In this document: positions 1-9,021 of the stretch, one piece after another | How positions within the stretch are numbered: the first letter of the stretch is position 1 | How the letters are laid out: each line of letters begins with the position of its first letter | Assembly (NCBI GenBank): GCA_040004775.1 | Contig: JBDUAD010000004.1 | Span: 1 to 64,000 of the forward strand | Source: JALZBL01 sp040004775 | GTDB lineage: Bacteria > Actinomycetota > Actinomycetes > Mycobacteriales > Jatrophihabitantaceae | DNA length: 64,000 bases | Reading direction: 5' to 3' | Made by a program: the position numbers and the translations under genes | The notes under the pieces: model-generated | Told to the model about the DNA's origin: nothing | What the model saw: only the letters and a program-made list of their open reading frames with translations | The model's database searches: none

Positions 1-1729
1 CTGCCGACACCAGCGTGGCCAGCACGGACGTCAGCGCATCGGACGGGAGCTCGAGCTCGAAGCGGCTGACCGGCGCGCACACCGTCGTTCCGGCGTGCGC
101 CAGCGCCCGGGCGAAGGCCAGCGCGCTCAGTCGCCGGTACTCCCCGGCCGACGGGGTCGCCGCGTGGTAGCGCCCGTGGATCAAGGTCACGACGCAGTCG
201 GTGACGCGCCACCCGTAAAGCCCGTTCCTCACCGCGCTCGTCAGCGTCTCCTCGATCGCCGTGTGGAAGGAGGGCAGCAGGTAACCGCGCTCGATGCTCA
301 TCACGTAGCGGACGCCCGACTCTGCCGGCCCAGGTTCCACCCGCAGGCCGACGGACGCGTTGCCGGTGGCGGTCTGCTCGTAGTCCTCGCCCGTGGCGGC
401 CACCCGTTCGACGTGCACGGTCCGGGTCGGCAGGAAGTCCGTGCGGATGCCGTAGTCCGCCTCAAGTCGCGCGGCGATGACCTCTTTCTGGACCTCGCCG
501 TAGACGCTGACCGTGACCTCCTGGTCGACGCCGTCGAGCCGGGCGTCGATCAGCGGATCCTGTTCCGACAGCTCCTGTAGCGCCTGGAACAAGGCGGTCC
601 GCTGGGCTGGGTCGCAGGCCCGCACGACGGACTCCAGGCCCGGTGGCGCAAACAGCCGGCCACCGAGAGCCGGGTCCCAGTGCCCCAGCTGATCCCCGAT
701 CGCGATGTCCTTGATGCCCCTGATCACGGCGATGTCGCCCGGACCAGCCGGCGTGTCGATCGCAACGGCGCCGTGGTCGAACGTCCTCACGCTGATGGGG
801 CGTGCGTCGTGCTGCTCGATCGTGCCGGTCGGCGCACGGCGATTGACCGCCACCCGGTCGCGCGCGCTCAGGGTGCCCTTGTGCAGTCGCACGTACGCGA
901 TCTTGTGTCCGGCGCGATCACGATCGATCTTGAAGACGCTGGCGTGCAACGCTCTCCCGGCGTCGCCGTCGCCAGCCGGCAGAAACGCCGCTAGGGCGCC
1001 GAGGAGGTCAGTGACGCCTACGCCGCGAAGGGCGGAGCCGAACAGGACGGGGTGCGTCCGTCCGCTGCGGGTCTGGTCGGCGAGTGACGCCAGCGCCTCT
1101 CCCTGCGACGGCGGTCTTGCACCCTCGATGTACTGCCGCAGCAGCCGTTCGTCGTGCTCGGACAGTAGTTCGACGAGTTCGGACAGGAACTCCGGCCCGC
1201 ATCGGGTCCTGACCTCGGCGCCTCCGGAGCCGGGTCCGATCGGCTCGGTGAGGGCGATCGGGTCACCGTGCAGGGCGCTGCGGAGGGCATGCACCGTCGA
1301 GTCGTACGTGGCGCCGGCCCGGTCGATCTTGTTGGCGAAGATCAGGTAAGGAATCCCGAGTCGCTCCAGGATGCGGATAAGCGCGCGTGTCTGCGCCTGA
1401 ACGCCCTCGACGGCCGACACCACGAGAACTGCTCCGTCGAGCACCGCGAGGGCCCGCTCCACCTCGGCCACGAAGTCGAAGTGCCCGGGCGTGTCGATCA
1501 GGTTGACCTTGAGGTCGCGACCGTCGGCCGCCGGAATGGTGAAGGTCACCACCGCGGACCGGATGGTGATGCCGCGGCGGCGCTCGAGGTCGTCGGCGTC
1601 GGTGGTGGTGTCGCCGTGGTCGACGCGGCCGATCTGGCTTATGACCCCCGTCTCGAAGAGGAGACGTTCGGTCAGTGTGGTCTTACCGGCGTCGACATGG
1701 GCGACGATTCCCAGGTTGAGAGTGGGCAT
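1..1729 (-). CDS. TetM/OtrA-type ribosomal protection protein (3' end cut off)
   Basis: This is an elongation-factor-G-like translational GTPase of the tetracycline ribosomal protection family. Known family members bind the ribosome and release tetracycline at the cost of GTP. The 576 visible codons show G1 AHVDAGKT (residues 10-17), RGIT (52-55), DTPGHFDF (79-86) and NKID (133-136), then the EF-G-like domains; the C-terminus lies beyond the window edge. The ATG at 1729 has no Shine-Dalgarno sequence. The strong AAAGGAG upstream serves a different, overlapping ORF that starts at 1793. The gene is divergent from ctaD. The GTPase family call is firm. Actual resistance activity is inferred, because actinobacterial OtrA-like proteins are not all proven resistance determinants. 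Confidence 0.88.
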   Translation of the reverse strand, partial: MPTLNLGIVAHVDAGKTTLTERLLFETGVISQIGRVDHGDTTTDADDLERRRGITIRSAVVTFTIPAADGRDLKVNLIDTPGHFDFVAEVERALAVLDGAVLVVSAVEGVQAQTRALIRILERLGIPYLIFANKIDRAGATYDSTVHALRSALHGDPIALTEPIGPGSGGAEVRTRCGPEFLSELVELLSEHDERLLRQYIEGARPPSQGEALASLADQTRSGRTHPVLFGSALRGVGVTDLLGALAAFLPAGDGDAGRALHASVFKIDRDRAGHKIAYVRLHKGTLSARDRVAVNRRAPTGTIEQHDARPISVRTFDHGAVAIDTPAGPGDIAVIRGIKDIAIGDQLGHWDPALGGRLFAPPGLESVVRACDPAQRTALFQALQELSEQDPLIDARLDGVDQEVTVSVYGEVQKEVIAARLEADYGIRTDFLPTRTVHVERVAATGEDYEQTATGNASVGLRVEPGPAESGVRYVMSIERGYLLPSFHTAIEETLTSAVRNGLYGWRVTDCVVTLIHGRYHAATPSAGEYRRLSALAFARALAHAGTTVCAPVSRFELELPSDALTSVLATLVSA

Positions 1730-1793
1730 GGAGAACGGCTGCTCTCTGGTCGCTCGGATGAATAGACGAGGTCTGTCCGAGCAGTTGCCGCAT
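1683..1793 (-). CDS. Candidate leader peptide overlapping the start of the tetracycline-protection gene
   Basis: This is a 36-codon ORF beginning MRQLLGQTSS and ending in an arginine-rich tail (CRRR). It has the best ribosome binding site in the region, AAAGGAG at 1803-1809, nine bases before its ATG. It runs across the ATG of the resistance gene (1729) in another frame and stops 44 bases inside it. Leader-peptide attenuation is known for tet(M), but no sequence similarity to that leader is seen. The regulatory role is inferred, and the ORF could be fortuitous. Confidence 0.4.
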   Translation of the reverse strand: MRQLLGQTSSIHPSDQRAAVLHAHSQPGNRRPCRRR

Positions 1794-1987
1794 CTCTTCG
1801 CGCTCCTTTGCCGGTCGGCGGTTCTCGGTCGCGACGCTAGCGCTGCGGCCTGGTCGGCGGCGACGAGTTATCCCGCCGCGCGCCGGTGGCCGCCCCCTGG
1901 CCACACGGGCGCAGAGGGCGGCTATCGTGGATGCCAGGGCGAGACGTCAGGCGGTGCTGCGGTACCGGTGGACCAGCGGAGGTATGC

Positions 1988-3811
1988 GTGACGACGACTG
2001 CAGACCCGCGCACCGTAGGCGAACCAGGCTCGGGTGACGACCAGGGTGTACGGCCCGAGTACATCCGGGTCCGCGCGTTCCCTGAGCACCGGGCTGGCCG
2101 CGGTTCCATGTTCCTGCAGGTGCTGCGGACCACCGATCACAAGCTGATCGGGCGCATGTACCTGGTGACGTCGTTCCTGTTCTTCATGCTCGCCGGGCTG
2201 ATGGCCCTCGTCATGCGGGCCGAGTTGGCCCGGCCCGGGATGCAGTTCCTGTCCACGGAGCAGTACAACCAGCTGTTCACGATGCATGGCACGATCATGT
2301 TGCTGTTCTTCGCCACCCCGCTGGTCTTCGCGTTCGCCAACCTGGTCCTGCCGCTGCAGATCGGCGCCCCTGACGTCGCCTTCCCCCGGCTCAACGCCTT
2401 CTCCTACTGGCTGTACCTGTTCGGCGCCCTGACCGCGACCTCAGGTTTCCTGACCCCGGACGGTGCCGCCGACTTCGGGTGGACGGCCTACTCGCCGCTG
2501 ACCGCCTTCGAGAACACCCCGACGGTCGGCGGTGACCTGTGGATCATCGGGCTGGCGCTGTCCGGTCTGGGGACGATCCTCGGCGGCGTCAACATGGTGA
2601 CCACGGTCGTCACCATGCGGGCTCCGGGCATGACGATGTTCCGGTTGCCGATCTTCACCTGGAACATTCTGGTCACGAGCGTGCTCGTGCTGCTGGCCTT
2701 CCCGATCCTGACCGCGGCCCTCCTCGTCCTCTACGCCGACCGTCACCTCGGCGCCCAGGTTTACGACCCGGCCAACGGCGGCGCCATCCTCTGGCAGCAC
2801 CTGTTCTGGTTCTTCGGCCATCCCGAGGTCTACATCGTCGCGCTGCCGTTCTTCGGCATCGTCACCGAGGTCATCCCGGTGTTCAGCCGCAAGCCGCTGT
2901 TCGGCTACAAGGGTCTGGTCTTCGCCACGCTGTCCATCGCGGCGCTGTCGCTGACCGTGTGGGCCCACCACATGTTCGCCACCGGCCAGGTGCTGCTGCC
3001 CTTCTTCTCGCTGCTGTCGTTTCTCATCGCGGTGCCCACCGGATTGAAGTTCTTCGCCTGGATCGGGTCGATGTGGGGCGGCTCGGTCACGTTCGAGACG
3101 CCGATGCTGTTCGCGCTCGGCTTCATGGTGACGTTCCTGTTCGGCGGCCTGTCCGGCGTGTTGCTGGCCAGCCCGCCGATCGACTTCCACGTCAGCGACT
3201 CGTACTTCGTGGTCGCCCACTTCCACTACGTGCTGTTCGGCACGATCGTCTTCGCCGCCTACTCGGGCGTGTACTTCTGGTTCCCGAAGTTCACCGGTCG
3301 TTACCTGGACGAGCGCCTGGGCAAGTTGCACTTCTGGATGACGTTCTTCGGCTTCCACCTGACGTTCCTGGTGCAGCACTGGCTGGGCAACGAGGGCATG
3401 CCCCGCCGGTACGCCGACTACCTGCCGACCGACGGGTTCACCACCCTTAACACGATTTCCACGGTCGGTTCCTTCCTGCTCGGCGCGTCGATGCTGCCGT
3501 TCGTCTACAACGTCTACAAGAGCTACCTGCACGGCGAGGTCGTCACCTCCGACGACCCGTGGGGACACGGCAACTCGCTGGAGTGGGCGACGTCCTCCCC
3601 GCCGCCGCGGCACAACTTCACCTCGATACCGCGCATCCGTTCCGAGCGCCCGGCGTTCGAGTACCACTACCCGCACCTGATCCCGCGGCTCGAAGCCGAG
3701 GCCCACTACTCCAAGCGCAACACGCCCGAGACCGCTCAGCGGCTCGGCCGCAGCACCGTGGGCACCGAGGGACCGCGCCAGGGCGCGCGGGACACCGAAC
3801 CCGGTAGCTGA
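1988..3811 (+). CDS. ctaD: Cytochrome c oxidase subunit I (aa3 type)
   Basis: This is the catalytic heme-copper subunit of the terminal oxidase, an integral membrane protein of 607 residues with about twelve helices. Visible metal ligands are H100 in HGTIM (low-spin heme), H278 with Y282 in HPEVY (CuB His-Tyr pair), H327-H328 (CuB) and H411/H413 in VAHFHYV (heme a3 and a). The GTG at 1988 is chosen because GGAGG at 1978-1982 lies five bases upstream; the reading frame extends further 5' without similarity. The C-terminal tail after about residue 540 is hydrophilic. No subunit II or III genes lie nearby, so ctaD is a stand-alone locus here, as in many actinobacteria. Confidence 0.97.
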   Translation: MTTTADPRTVGEPGSGDDQGVRPEYIRVRAFPEHRAGRGSMFLQVLRTTDHKLIGRMYLVTSFLFFMLAGLMALVMRAELARPGMQFLSTEQYNQLFTMHGTIMLLFFATPLVFAFANLVLPLQIGAPDVAFPRLNAFSYWLYLFGALTATSGFLTPDGAADFGWTAYSPLTAFENTPTVGGDLWIIGLALSGLGTILGGVNMVTTVVTMRAPGMTMFRLPIFTWNILVTSVLVLLAFPILTAALLVLYADRHLGAQVYDPANGGAILWQHLFWFFGHPEVYIVALPFFGIVTEVIPVFSRKPLFGYKGLVFATLSIAALSLTVWAHHMFATGQVLLPFFSLLSFLIAVPTGLKFFAWIGSMWGGSVTFETPMLFALGFMVTFLFGGLSGVLLASPPIDFHVSDSYFVVAHFHYVLFGTIVFAAYSGVYFWFPKFTGRYLDERLGKLHFWMTFFGFHLTFLVQHWLGNEGMPRRYADYLPTDGFTTLNTISTVGSFLLGASMLPFVYNVYKSYLHGEVVTSDDPWGHGNSLEWATSSPPPRHNFTSIPRIRSERPAFEYHYPHLIPRLEAEAHYSKRNTPETAQRLGRSTVGTEGPRQGARDTEPGS

Positions 3812-3841
3812 AAGGGGTTCCCCATCCCCGATCGTGGTCCG

Positions 3842-3853
3842 TAGCCTGAGTCA
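3842..3853 (+). promoter_or_regulatory. -10 box for leaderless gluA
   Basis: TAGCCT at 3842-3847, six bases before the ATG at 3854, with no Shine-Dalgarno sequence. It lies between ctaD and the importer genes and would separate their transcription. Confidence 0.55.
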
Positions 3854-4669
3854 ATGGCCGAGCCGGTGGGAACTTCGACCGCCAGCTCGGTGGTCCCGGA
3901 CGCACGGGGAGCGGCCAGAGAAGCGGCCGACGGTGAGGCGGTGCTCGTCCTCGAATCGGTCGACAAGCGTTTCGGGCCGCTGCACGTCCTGAAGGACGTC
4001 AACCTGACGGTTCGGCGCGGTGAGGTCGTCGTGGTCATCGGCCCCTCCGGCTCGGGCAAGTCAACGCTGTGCCGGTGCGTCAACCGCCTCGAGACGGTCG
4101 ACTCCGGATCGATCCGGATCGACGGTCGTCTCCTGCCGAGTGAGGGCAAGGGCTTGGCTGCGCTACGGGCCGAGGTTGGCATGGTCTTCCAGAGCTTCAA
4201 CCTGTTCGCCCACAAGACGATCCTCGACAACGTCACCCTGGGCCCGCGCAAGGTGCTAGGCCTGAGCAAGGCCGAGGCCGAGCAGCGCGGGCGGGACCTG
4301 CTGGAACGGGTGGGCGTGGCCGATCAGGCGGCCAAACTGCCGGCCCAGCTGTCCGGTGGCCAGCAGCAGCGCGTCGCCATCGCCCGGGCCCTGGCCATGC
4401 AGCCCACGCTGATGCTGTTCGACGAGCCGACGTCGGCCCTCGATCCGGAGATGATCAATGAGGTCCTCGACGTGATGACCGGCCTGGCCGCCGACGGCAT
4501 GACGATGATCGTCGTTACCCACGAGATGGGCTTCGCCCGGCGGGCGGCCAACCGCGTGCTGTTCATGGACGAGGGCCGCATCGTGGAGGACGCACCGCCC
4601 GAGCGGTTCTTCTCGGCCCCCGAGTCCGACCGGGCCAGGGATTTCCTGGCCAAGATCCTTACCCACTGA
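3854..4669 (+). CDS. gluA: Glutamate-type amino acid ABC transporter ATP-binding protein
   Basis: This is the cytoplasmic ATPase of a polar amino acid importer, 271 residues. It shows Walker A GPSGSGKST (63-71), the signature LSGGQQQR (166-173), Walker B LMLFDEP (186-192) and the switch histidine in VTHEMGF. The first 30 residues are a non-conserved extension compared with the usual ~242-residue GluA/GlnQ. A later start is possible, but the ATG at 3854 is favoured by the -10 box six bases upstream. The binding protein and two permeases follow in order, making a complete GluABCD-like system. Glutamate as substrate is inferred from the binding protein. Confidence 0.93.
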   Translation: MAEPVGTSTASSVVPDARGAAREAADGEAVLVLESVDKRFGPLHVLKDVNLTVRRGEVVVVIGPSGSGKSTLCRCVNRLETVDSGSIRIDGRLLPSEGKGLAALRAEVGMVFQSFNLFAHKTILDNVTLGPRKVLGLSKAEAEQRGRDLLERVGVADQAAKLPAQLSGGQQQRVAIARALAMQPTLMLFDEPTSALDPEMINEVLDVMTGLAADGMTMIVVTHEMGFARRAANRVLFMDEGRIVEDAPPERFFSAPESDRARDFLAKILTH

Positions 4670-4758
4670 ACGAATGCCCGACGAGCTCCGAGTGAAAGCA
4701 ATTCGCCCGACGTCACGGGACGCGCGGCTCACGCCCACCGATCGAGAAGAGGCCCACG

Positions 4759-5646
4759 ATGAAGCGACACAATCCACGAGCGAGCGGAACCCGATTGAGC
4801 GCCGCCCTGCTCGCCGTGGGCCTGACGGTGGCCCTCGGGGCCTGCAGCTCGCGCGACAGCGGTAGCAAGGACACCGGCTCGGGTAGTAGTTCGGGGGTGG
4901 TCGACAAGGCCAAGAAGGACAAGAAGCTGACGATCGGCATCAAGTTCGACCAGCCCGGGCTGGGCCTGAAGACGCCCGACGGCGGTTACGCCGGCTTCGA
5001 CGTCGACGTCGCCACCTACGTCGCCGACAAGCTCGGGGTGCCCAAGGACGGCATCAACTTCGTCGAGGCCAAGAGCGCCAACCGCGAGAACCTGATCGAG
5101 ACCGGTCAGGTCGACCTCATCTTCGCCACCTACTCGATCACCGACGTGCGCAAGGAGAAGGTGGACTTCGGCGGACCGTACTTCACCGCCCACCAGGACC
5201 TGTTGGTCCGGCAGGACGAGACCACGATCGCCGGCCCGGACTCGCTGAACAACGGTCGCAAGCTGTGCTCGGTCACCGGGTCCACGTCGGCGCAGAAGGT
5301 CAAGGACAAGTTCGCCAAGAACGTCCAGCTCCAGGAGTACTCGAAGTACTCCGACTGCGTGAGCGCTCTGTCGAGCAAGGCCATCGACGCGGTCACCACC
5401 GACGACGTCATCCTGGCCGGCTTCGCTGCGCAGGCCCAGTACAAGGGCAAGCTCAAGGTGGTCGGCAAAGGCTTCAGCGACGAGAAGTACGGCGTCGGGA
5501 TCAAGAAGGGCGACAGCGCCGGGGTCGACGCGGTGAACAAGGCGCTCAAGGACATGATCTCGGACGGCTCCTGGAAGAAGTTCCTGGAGAGCAATGTCGG
5601 CCCGTCGGGCTACACCATCCCGACCCCGCCGAACCCGGGCGCCTGA
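4759..5646 (+). CDS. gluB: Glutamate ABC transporter substrate-binding lipoprotein
   Basis: This is the extracytoplasmic solute receptor of the importer, 295 residues. A lipoprotein signal ends in the lipobox LGAC, so the mature protein would begin at lipid-modified C29. A Ser/Gly-rich linker follows, then a type-II periplasmic binding fold (SBP_bac_3) starting at LTIGIKFDQPGLG. That wording resembles the corynebacterial and mycobacterial GluB/GlnH-like receptors and supports glutamate or a close relative as ligand. The ATG at 4759 has AGAAGAGG upstream. It sits 89 bases after gluA and 27 before the first permease. Confidence 0.92.
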   Translation: MKRHNPRASGTRLSAALLAVGLTVALGACSSRDSGSKDTGSGSSSGVVDKAKKDKKLTIGIKFDQPGLGLKTPDGGYAGFDVDVATYVADKLGVPKDGINFVEAKSANRENLIETGQVDLIFATYSITDVRKEKVDFGGPYFTAHQDLLVRQDETTIAGPDSLNNGRKLCSVTGSTSAQKVKDKFAKNVQLQEYSKYSDCVSALSSKAIDAVTTDDVILAGFAAQAQYKGKLKVVGKGFSDEKYGVGIKKGDSAGVDAVNKALKDMISDGSWKKFLESNVGPSGYTIPTPPNPGA

Positions 5647-5673
5647 TGTAGCCACGGCAGACCTGGGAGACGG

Positions 5674-6363
5674 ATGGACTTCAGCTTCCTGAGCGATCCC
5701 CGCTACGACATCTGGGGCGCGTTCTGGGTGACCGTGCAGCTGACCGTGGTCGCCGCCCTCGGCTCGCTGATCTGGGGCACGGCGCTCGCGGCCATGCGGG
5801 TAAGTCCGGTGCCGGTGCTGCGCGGGTTCGCGACCGTGTACGTCAACATCTTCCGCAACACGCCACTCACCGTGATCATCGTCAGCTGCTCGTTGGTGCT
5901 GTCCAACTACCTCGGCTTCGTCCTGGCCTCCCGTGACTCGACGTCCTTCATCAAGGACAACAACTTCCGCCTGGCCGTCTTCGGGCTGATCGTCTACACG
6001 TCGACGTTCGTCGGCGAGGCGATCCGCTCGGGCATCAACACCGTCCCGGCCGGCCAGGCCGAGGCCGCCCGGGCGATCGGCCTGCCGTTCACCAAGGTGC
6101 TGGCCCTGGTGGTGTTGCCCCAGGCCATCCGGGCGGTGATCGCCCCGCTGGCCAGCGTCCTGATCGCGTTGACCAAGAACACGACGGTGGCGGCCAGCAT
6201 CGGCGTGGCCGAGGCCGCGTTGCTCATGAACACGATGGTCGAGAACGAGTCCGACAAGCTGGTGGCGGTGTTTCTGGTCTTCGCCCTCGGCTTCGTGCTG
6301 CTGACCCTGCCCGTCGGCCTCGTCCTGGGTTACCTGGCTCGCCGGCTGGCGGTGCGCCGATGA
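5674..6363 (+). CDS. gluC: Amino acid ABC transporter permease
   Basis: This 229-residue inner-membrane permease of the His/Glu/Gln/Arg family (HEQRO) has about five helices. The EAA coupling loop around GQAEAARAIGLPFTKVLALVVLPQA contacts the ATPase. The length is normal for GluC-type permeases. Its stop overlaps the next permease start by four bases (ATGA), so the two are expected to be made in equal amounts as the heterodimeric channel. Confidence 0.92.
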   Translation: MDFSFLSDPRYDIWGAFWVTVQLTVVAALGSLIWGTALAAMRVSPVPVLRGFATVYVNIFRNTPLTVIIVSCSLVLSNYLGFVLASRDSTSFIKDNNFRLAVFGLIVYTSTFVGEAIRSGINTVPAGQAEAARAIGLPFTKVLALVVLPQAIRAVIAPLASVLIALTKNTTVAASIGVAEAALLMNTMVENESDKLVAVFLVFALGFVLLTLPVGLVLGYLARRLAVRR

Positions 6364-7274
6364 GCGTGCTCTACGACGTGCCGGGACCGCGGGCCCGGCG
6401 CCGCAACCTGGTTTTCAACGTCGTCTTCGCCGTGGTCCTGGTGGCTGTGGCGGTGTGGGTCCTGCGCACCCTCGATGACAAGGGCGTCCTGAATCGCGCT
6501 CAGTGGGAACCGTTCACCCGGGGCGACACCTGGACCCAGTTCGTCCTGCCCGGGCTACGCAACACACTCAAGGCCGCCGGCCTGGCGATGGTCATCGCCT
6601 TGCCCATCGGCGTGCTCTTCGGAGTGGCCCGGCTCTCGGAGCACCGGCCGCTGCGGTGGGCCGCCGGCGCCGTGGTGGAGTTCTTCCGGGCCATTCCGGT
6701 GCTGCTCATGATGGTGTTCGCCTCGGTCCTGTTCACCAAGTACTCCACCGTTCCGCTCGGCAACGTTCCGCTGATCGCCACGGTGACTGGCCTGGTCCTC
6801 TACAACGGCTCGGTGCTGGCCGAGGTCTTCCGGGCCGGCGTCCTCGCCCTGCCGCGGGGCCAGACCGAAGCCGGCCTGGCCGTCGGGCTGCGCAAGGGCC
6901 AGCTGATGCGCAGCGTCCTGCTGCCCCAAGCCACCACGACGATGCTGCCGACCATCGTCAGTCAGCTGGTCGTGGTGCTCAAGGACACCGCGCTGGGCGG
7001 CCTGCTGCTCATCAACTTCGTCGAGTTGCTGCGCACGGCCGACGGCATCAAGAACAACTACGGCAACGTCGTGCCGAGCTACATCGTCATCGCCGCCATC
7101 TACATCGCGCTGAACTTCGCGGTGTCCCAGATCGCCCGGCTGCTCGAACTGCGGCTACGGCGAGGCCCACGTGCGAGCCTGGCCGGACCGACCGATCAGA
7201 TGACGCCGACCCTGCCCGGCGGCACCGCGGCCACCGGAGCCGGTATCGGACCGGGGTTCGGCGGGGTGGCATAA
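6360..7274 (+). CDS. gluD: Amino acid ABC transporter permease
   Basis: This is the second membrane subunit of the importer, 304 residues, starting at the ATGA overlap with gluC. One N-terminal helix (about 20-40) precedes the transport domain, whose EAA-like segment reads GQTEAGLAVGLRKGQLMRSVLLPQA. The C-terminal 40 residues are Pro/Gly/Thr-rich and non-conserved. It ends 26 bases from the convergent pncB stop. I see no clear terminator hairpin in that gap. Confidence 0.92.
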   Translation: MSVLYDVPGPRARRRNLVFNVVFAVVLVAVAVWVLRTLDDKGVLNRAQWEPFTRGDTWTQFVLPGLRNTLKAAGLAMVIALPIGVLFGVARLSEHRPLRWAAGAVVEFFRAIPVLLMMVFASVLFTKYSTVPLGNVPLIATVTGLVLYNGSVLAEVFRAGVLALPRGQTEAGLAVGLRKGQLMRSVLLPQATTTMLPTIVSQLVVVLKDTALGGLLLINFVELLRTADGIKNNYGNVVPSYIVIAAIYIALNFAVSQIARLLELRLRRGPRASLAGPTDQMTPTLPGGTAATGAGIGPGFGGVA

Positions 7275-7300
7275 CGAGGACGGCGCGACACCCGAAGGGC

Positions 7301-8641
7301 TCAATTGTCGAGGAAGGTCGTCGTCAGGGCGGGCTCGCCGCGGGACAGCTTGAGCCCGTCCCAGGGCAGCGTGACCATCGCCGCGGCCAGGTGAGCGCGC
7401 GACTCCGCGAGGGTGGGTAGGTCGGCCGCGGGCTCACCGGCGCGGAGCAGCGAGCGGGGCAGCACCCGGTCGTAATCCTGGGCCGGTGGCGGCTCGCCCA
7501 GCGGGTGGACGACCTCCTCGGTGGCCGTTCCCGTCTCACGGTGCCGACGCAGGGCGCGCTTGGCCCCGCCGCGGCTGGCTTTGTGCTCCGAACGCTTGGC
7601 CACCGGCCGGCCCTCGATGTCGACCACCTTGTAGACCAGCCCGGCAGTGGGGGCCCCCGACCCGGTGACGACCGCGGTCCCGGCGCCGTAGGAGTCGACC
7701 GGCGCGGCGGCCAGGGCGGCGATGGCGTACTCGTCCAGATCGCCGCTGAGCACGATCCTGGTGCCGGTGGCCCCGAGGGAGTCGAGCTGGGCGCGGGCTT
7801 GGTGGGCCAGCACCGCCAGGTCACCGGAGTCGATGCGGACCGCGCCGAGCTGCGGGCCGGCCGCGGCGACCGCGGTCTCGATGCCGCGGGTGATGTCGTA
7901 GGTGTCGACGAGCAGCGTGGTACCCACGCCGAGTGCGGCCAACTGGCTCTCGAACGCGGCGCGCTCGTCGTCGTGCAGGAGGGTGAAGGAGTGTGCGGCG
8001 GTGCCCGTGGTCGGCAGGGCGTACTGCCTCCCGGCGGCCAGGTTGGACGTCGCCGCGAAGCCGGCCAGATAGGCGGCGCGGGCGCTGGCCACCGCGGCCC
8101 GCTCGTGGGTGCGGCGTGAGCCCATCTCGATGAGGGGCCGGCCGCCGGCCGCGCTGACCATCCGGGCCGCTGCGGCCGCGATCGCGCAGTCGTGGTTGAG
8201 CACCGACAGGACCAGCGTCTCCAGCACCACTGCCTCGGCGAACGTTCCCCTGACGCTGAGGATGGGTGATCCGGGAAAGAAGAGCTCACCCTCGGGGTAG
8301 CCGTCGACGTCGCCGGTGAAGCGGTAGTCGGCCAGGAACCCTGCGGAGGCGGGACTGACCACGCCCTGCTCGGACAGCCAGGCGAGATCGTCGGCCGGAA
8401 AGCCGAACCGGGCGATCTCCTCCAGCAGGCGGCCCGTGCCCGCGACCACGCCGTAGCGGCGGCCCTCGGGCAGCCGTCGGGCGAATACCTCGAAGACACA
8501 TCGCCGGTTCGACGTCCCGTCGCGCAGGGCGGCGTCGAGCATGGTCAGCTCGTATCGGTCGGTCAGCAGCCCGGCGCTCAACTGGTCCGACGGTGCGCCG
8601 GGTCGGGTGGTGGCCGTCCCGGCGGCGCTCGGCACGGTCAC
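7301..8641 (-). CDS. pncB: Nicotinate phosphoribosyltransferase
   Basis: This enzyme converts nicotinate, PRPP and ATP to nicotinate mononucleotide in the Preiss-Handler NAD salvage route. It has 446 residues. The start YELTM and the motif GTAAHSF are typical, with H217 as the likely autophosphorylated histidine. The GTG at 8641 is preceded by TAGGCT seven bases upstream and lacks a Shine-Dalgarno sequence. It is divergent from clpS with 86 bases between them. The same neighbourhood (pncB divergent from clpS) is known in mycobacteria. Confidence 0.95.
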   Translation of the reverse strand: MTVPSAAGTATTRPGAPSDQLSAGLLTDRYELTMLDAALRDGTSNRRCVFEVFARRLPEGRRYGVVAGTGRLLEEIARFGFPADDLAWLSEQGVVSPASAGFLADYRFTGDVDGYPEGELFFPGSPILSVRGTFAEAVVLETLVLSVLNHDCAIAAAAARMVSAAGGRPLIEMGSRRTHERAAVASARAAYLAGFAATSNLAAGRQYALPTTGTAAHSFTLLHDDERAAFESQLAALGVGTTLLVDTYDITRGIETAVAAAGPQLGAVRIDSGDLAVLAHQARAQLDSLGATGTRIVLSGDLDEYAIAALAAAPVDSYGAGTAVVTGSGAPTAGLVYKVVDIEGRPVAKRSEHKASRGGAKRALRRHRETGTATEEVVHPLGEPPPAQDYDRVLPRSLLRAGEPAADLPTLAESRAHLAAAMVTLPWDGLKLSRGEPALTTTFLDN

Positions 8642-8654
8642 GCCCCGCAGCCTA
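8642..8654 (-). promoter_or_regulatory. -10 box for leaderless pncB
   Basis: On the minus strand TAGGCT (8654-8649) stands seven bases before the GTG at 8641. It shares an 86-base divergent promoter region with clpS. Confidence 0.55.
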
Positions 8655-8715
8655 TGGCCGGTCCGAACGCCGTCGACCGCCGGTCGGACCAGTTCTGCCC
8701 GGCCGCACGTCGTGT

Positions 8716-8727
8716 CACCATGACTGC
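8716..8727 (+). promoter_or_regulatory. Candidate -10 box for leaderless clpS
   Basis: CACCAT at 8716-8721, six bases before the ATG at 8728. It lacks the first T of the consensus but keeps A2 and T6; the same hexamer stands before holA. Confidence 0.35.
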
Positions 8728-9021
8728 ATGGCGACCGATACCGACGTCGCGACGGTCGAGCCCGAGGTCGAGGAGGACGCCGAAACCGACCGCCCGTGGC
8801 AGACCGTCGTCTGGGACGACCCGATCAATCTCATGAGCTACGTAACCCATGTGTTCATGACGGTGTTCGGCTATCCCGAGCCGACCGCCACGCGGCTCAT
8901 GCTGGCCGTGCACCAGGAGGGGCGGGCGGTTGTGTCCTCCGGGCCGCGCGAACGCATGGAGTTCGACACCGCCCGGCTGCACGGCTACGGCCTGTGGGCC
9001 ACCGTGCAACGCGAATCGTGA
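8728..9021 (+). CDS. clpS: ATP-dependent Clp protease adaptor ClpS
   Basis: This 97-residue adaptor delivers N-degron substrates to the ClpC/ClpP protease in the cytoplasm. An acidic, disordered N-terminus (about 20 residues) leads into the ClpS core with WDDPINLMSYVTHVF, TATRLMLAVHQEG and the C-terminal LHGYGLWATV. The ATG at 8728 is chosen over upstream in-frame codons because the family begins near here and a -10-like box lies just upstream. Its TGA overlaps the GTG of the DUF2017 gene. Confidence 0.95.
   Translation: MATDTDVATVEPEVEEDAETDRPWQTVVWDDPINLMSYVTHVFMTVFGYPEPTATRLMLAVHQEGRAVVSSGPRERMEFDTARLHGYGLWATVQRES

Noticed and set aside
2441..3706. 421-codon minus-strand ORF opposite ctaD
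   Set aside because: Antisense shadow rich in Glu/Arg/Gln with no fold. The plus-strand oxidase has all metal ligands.
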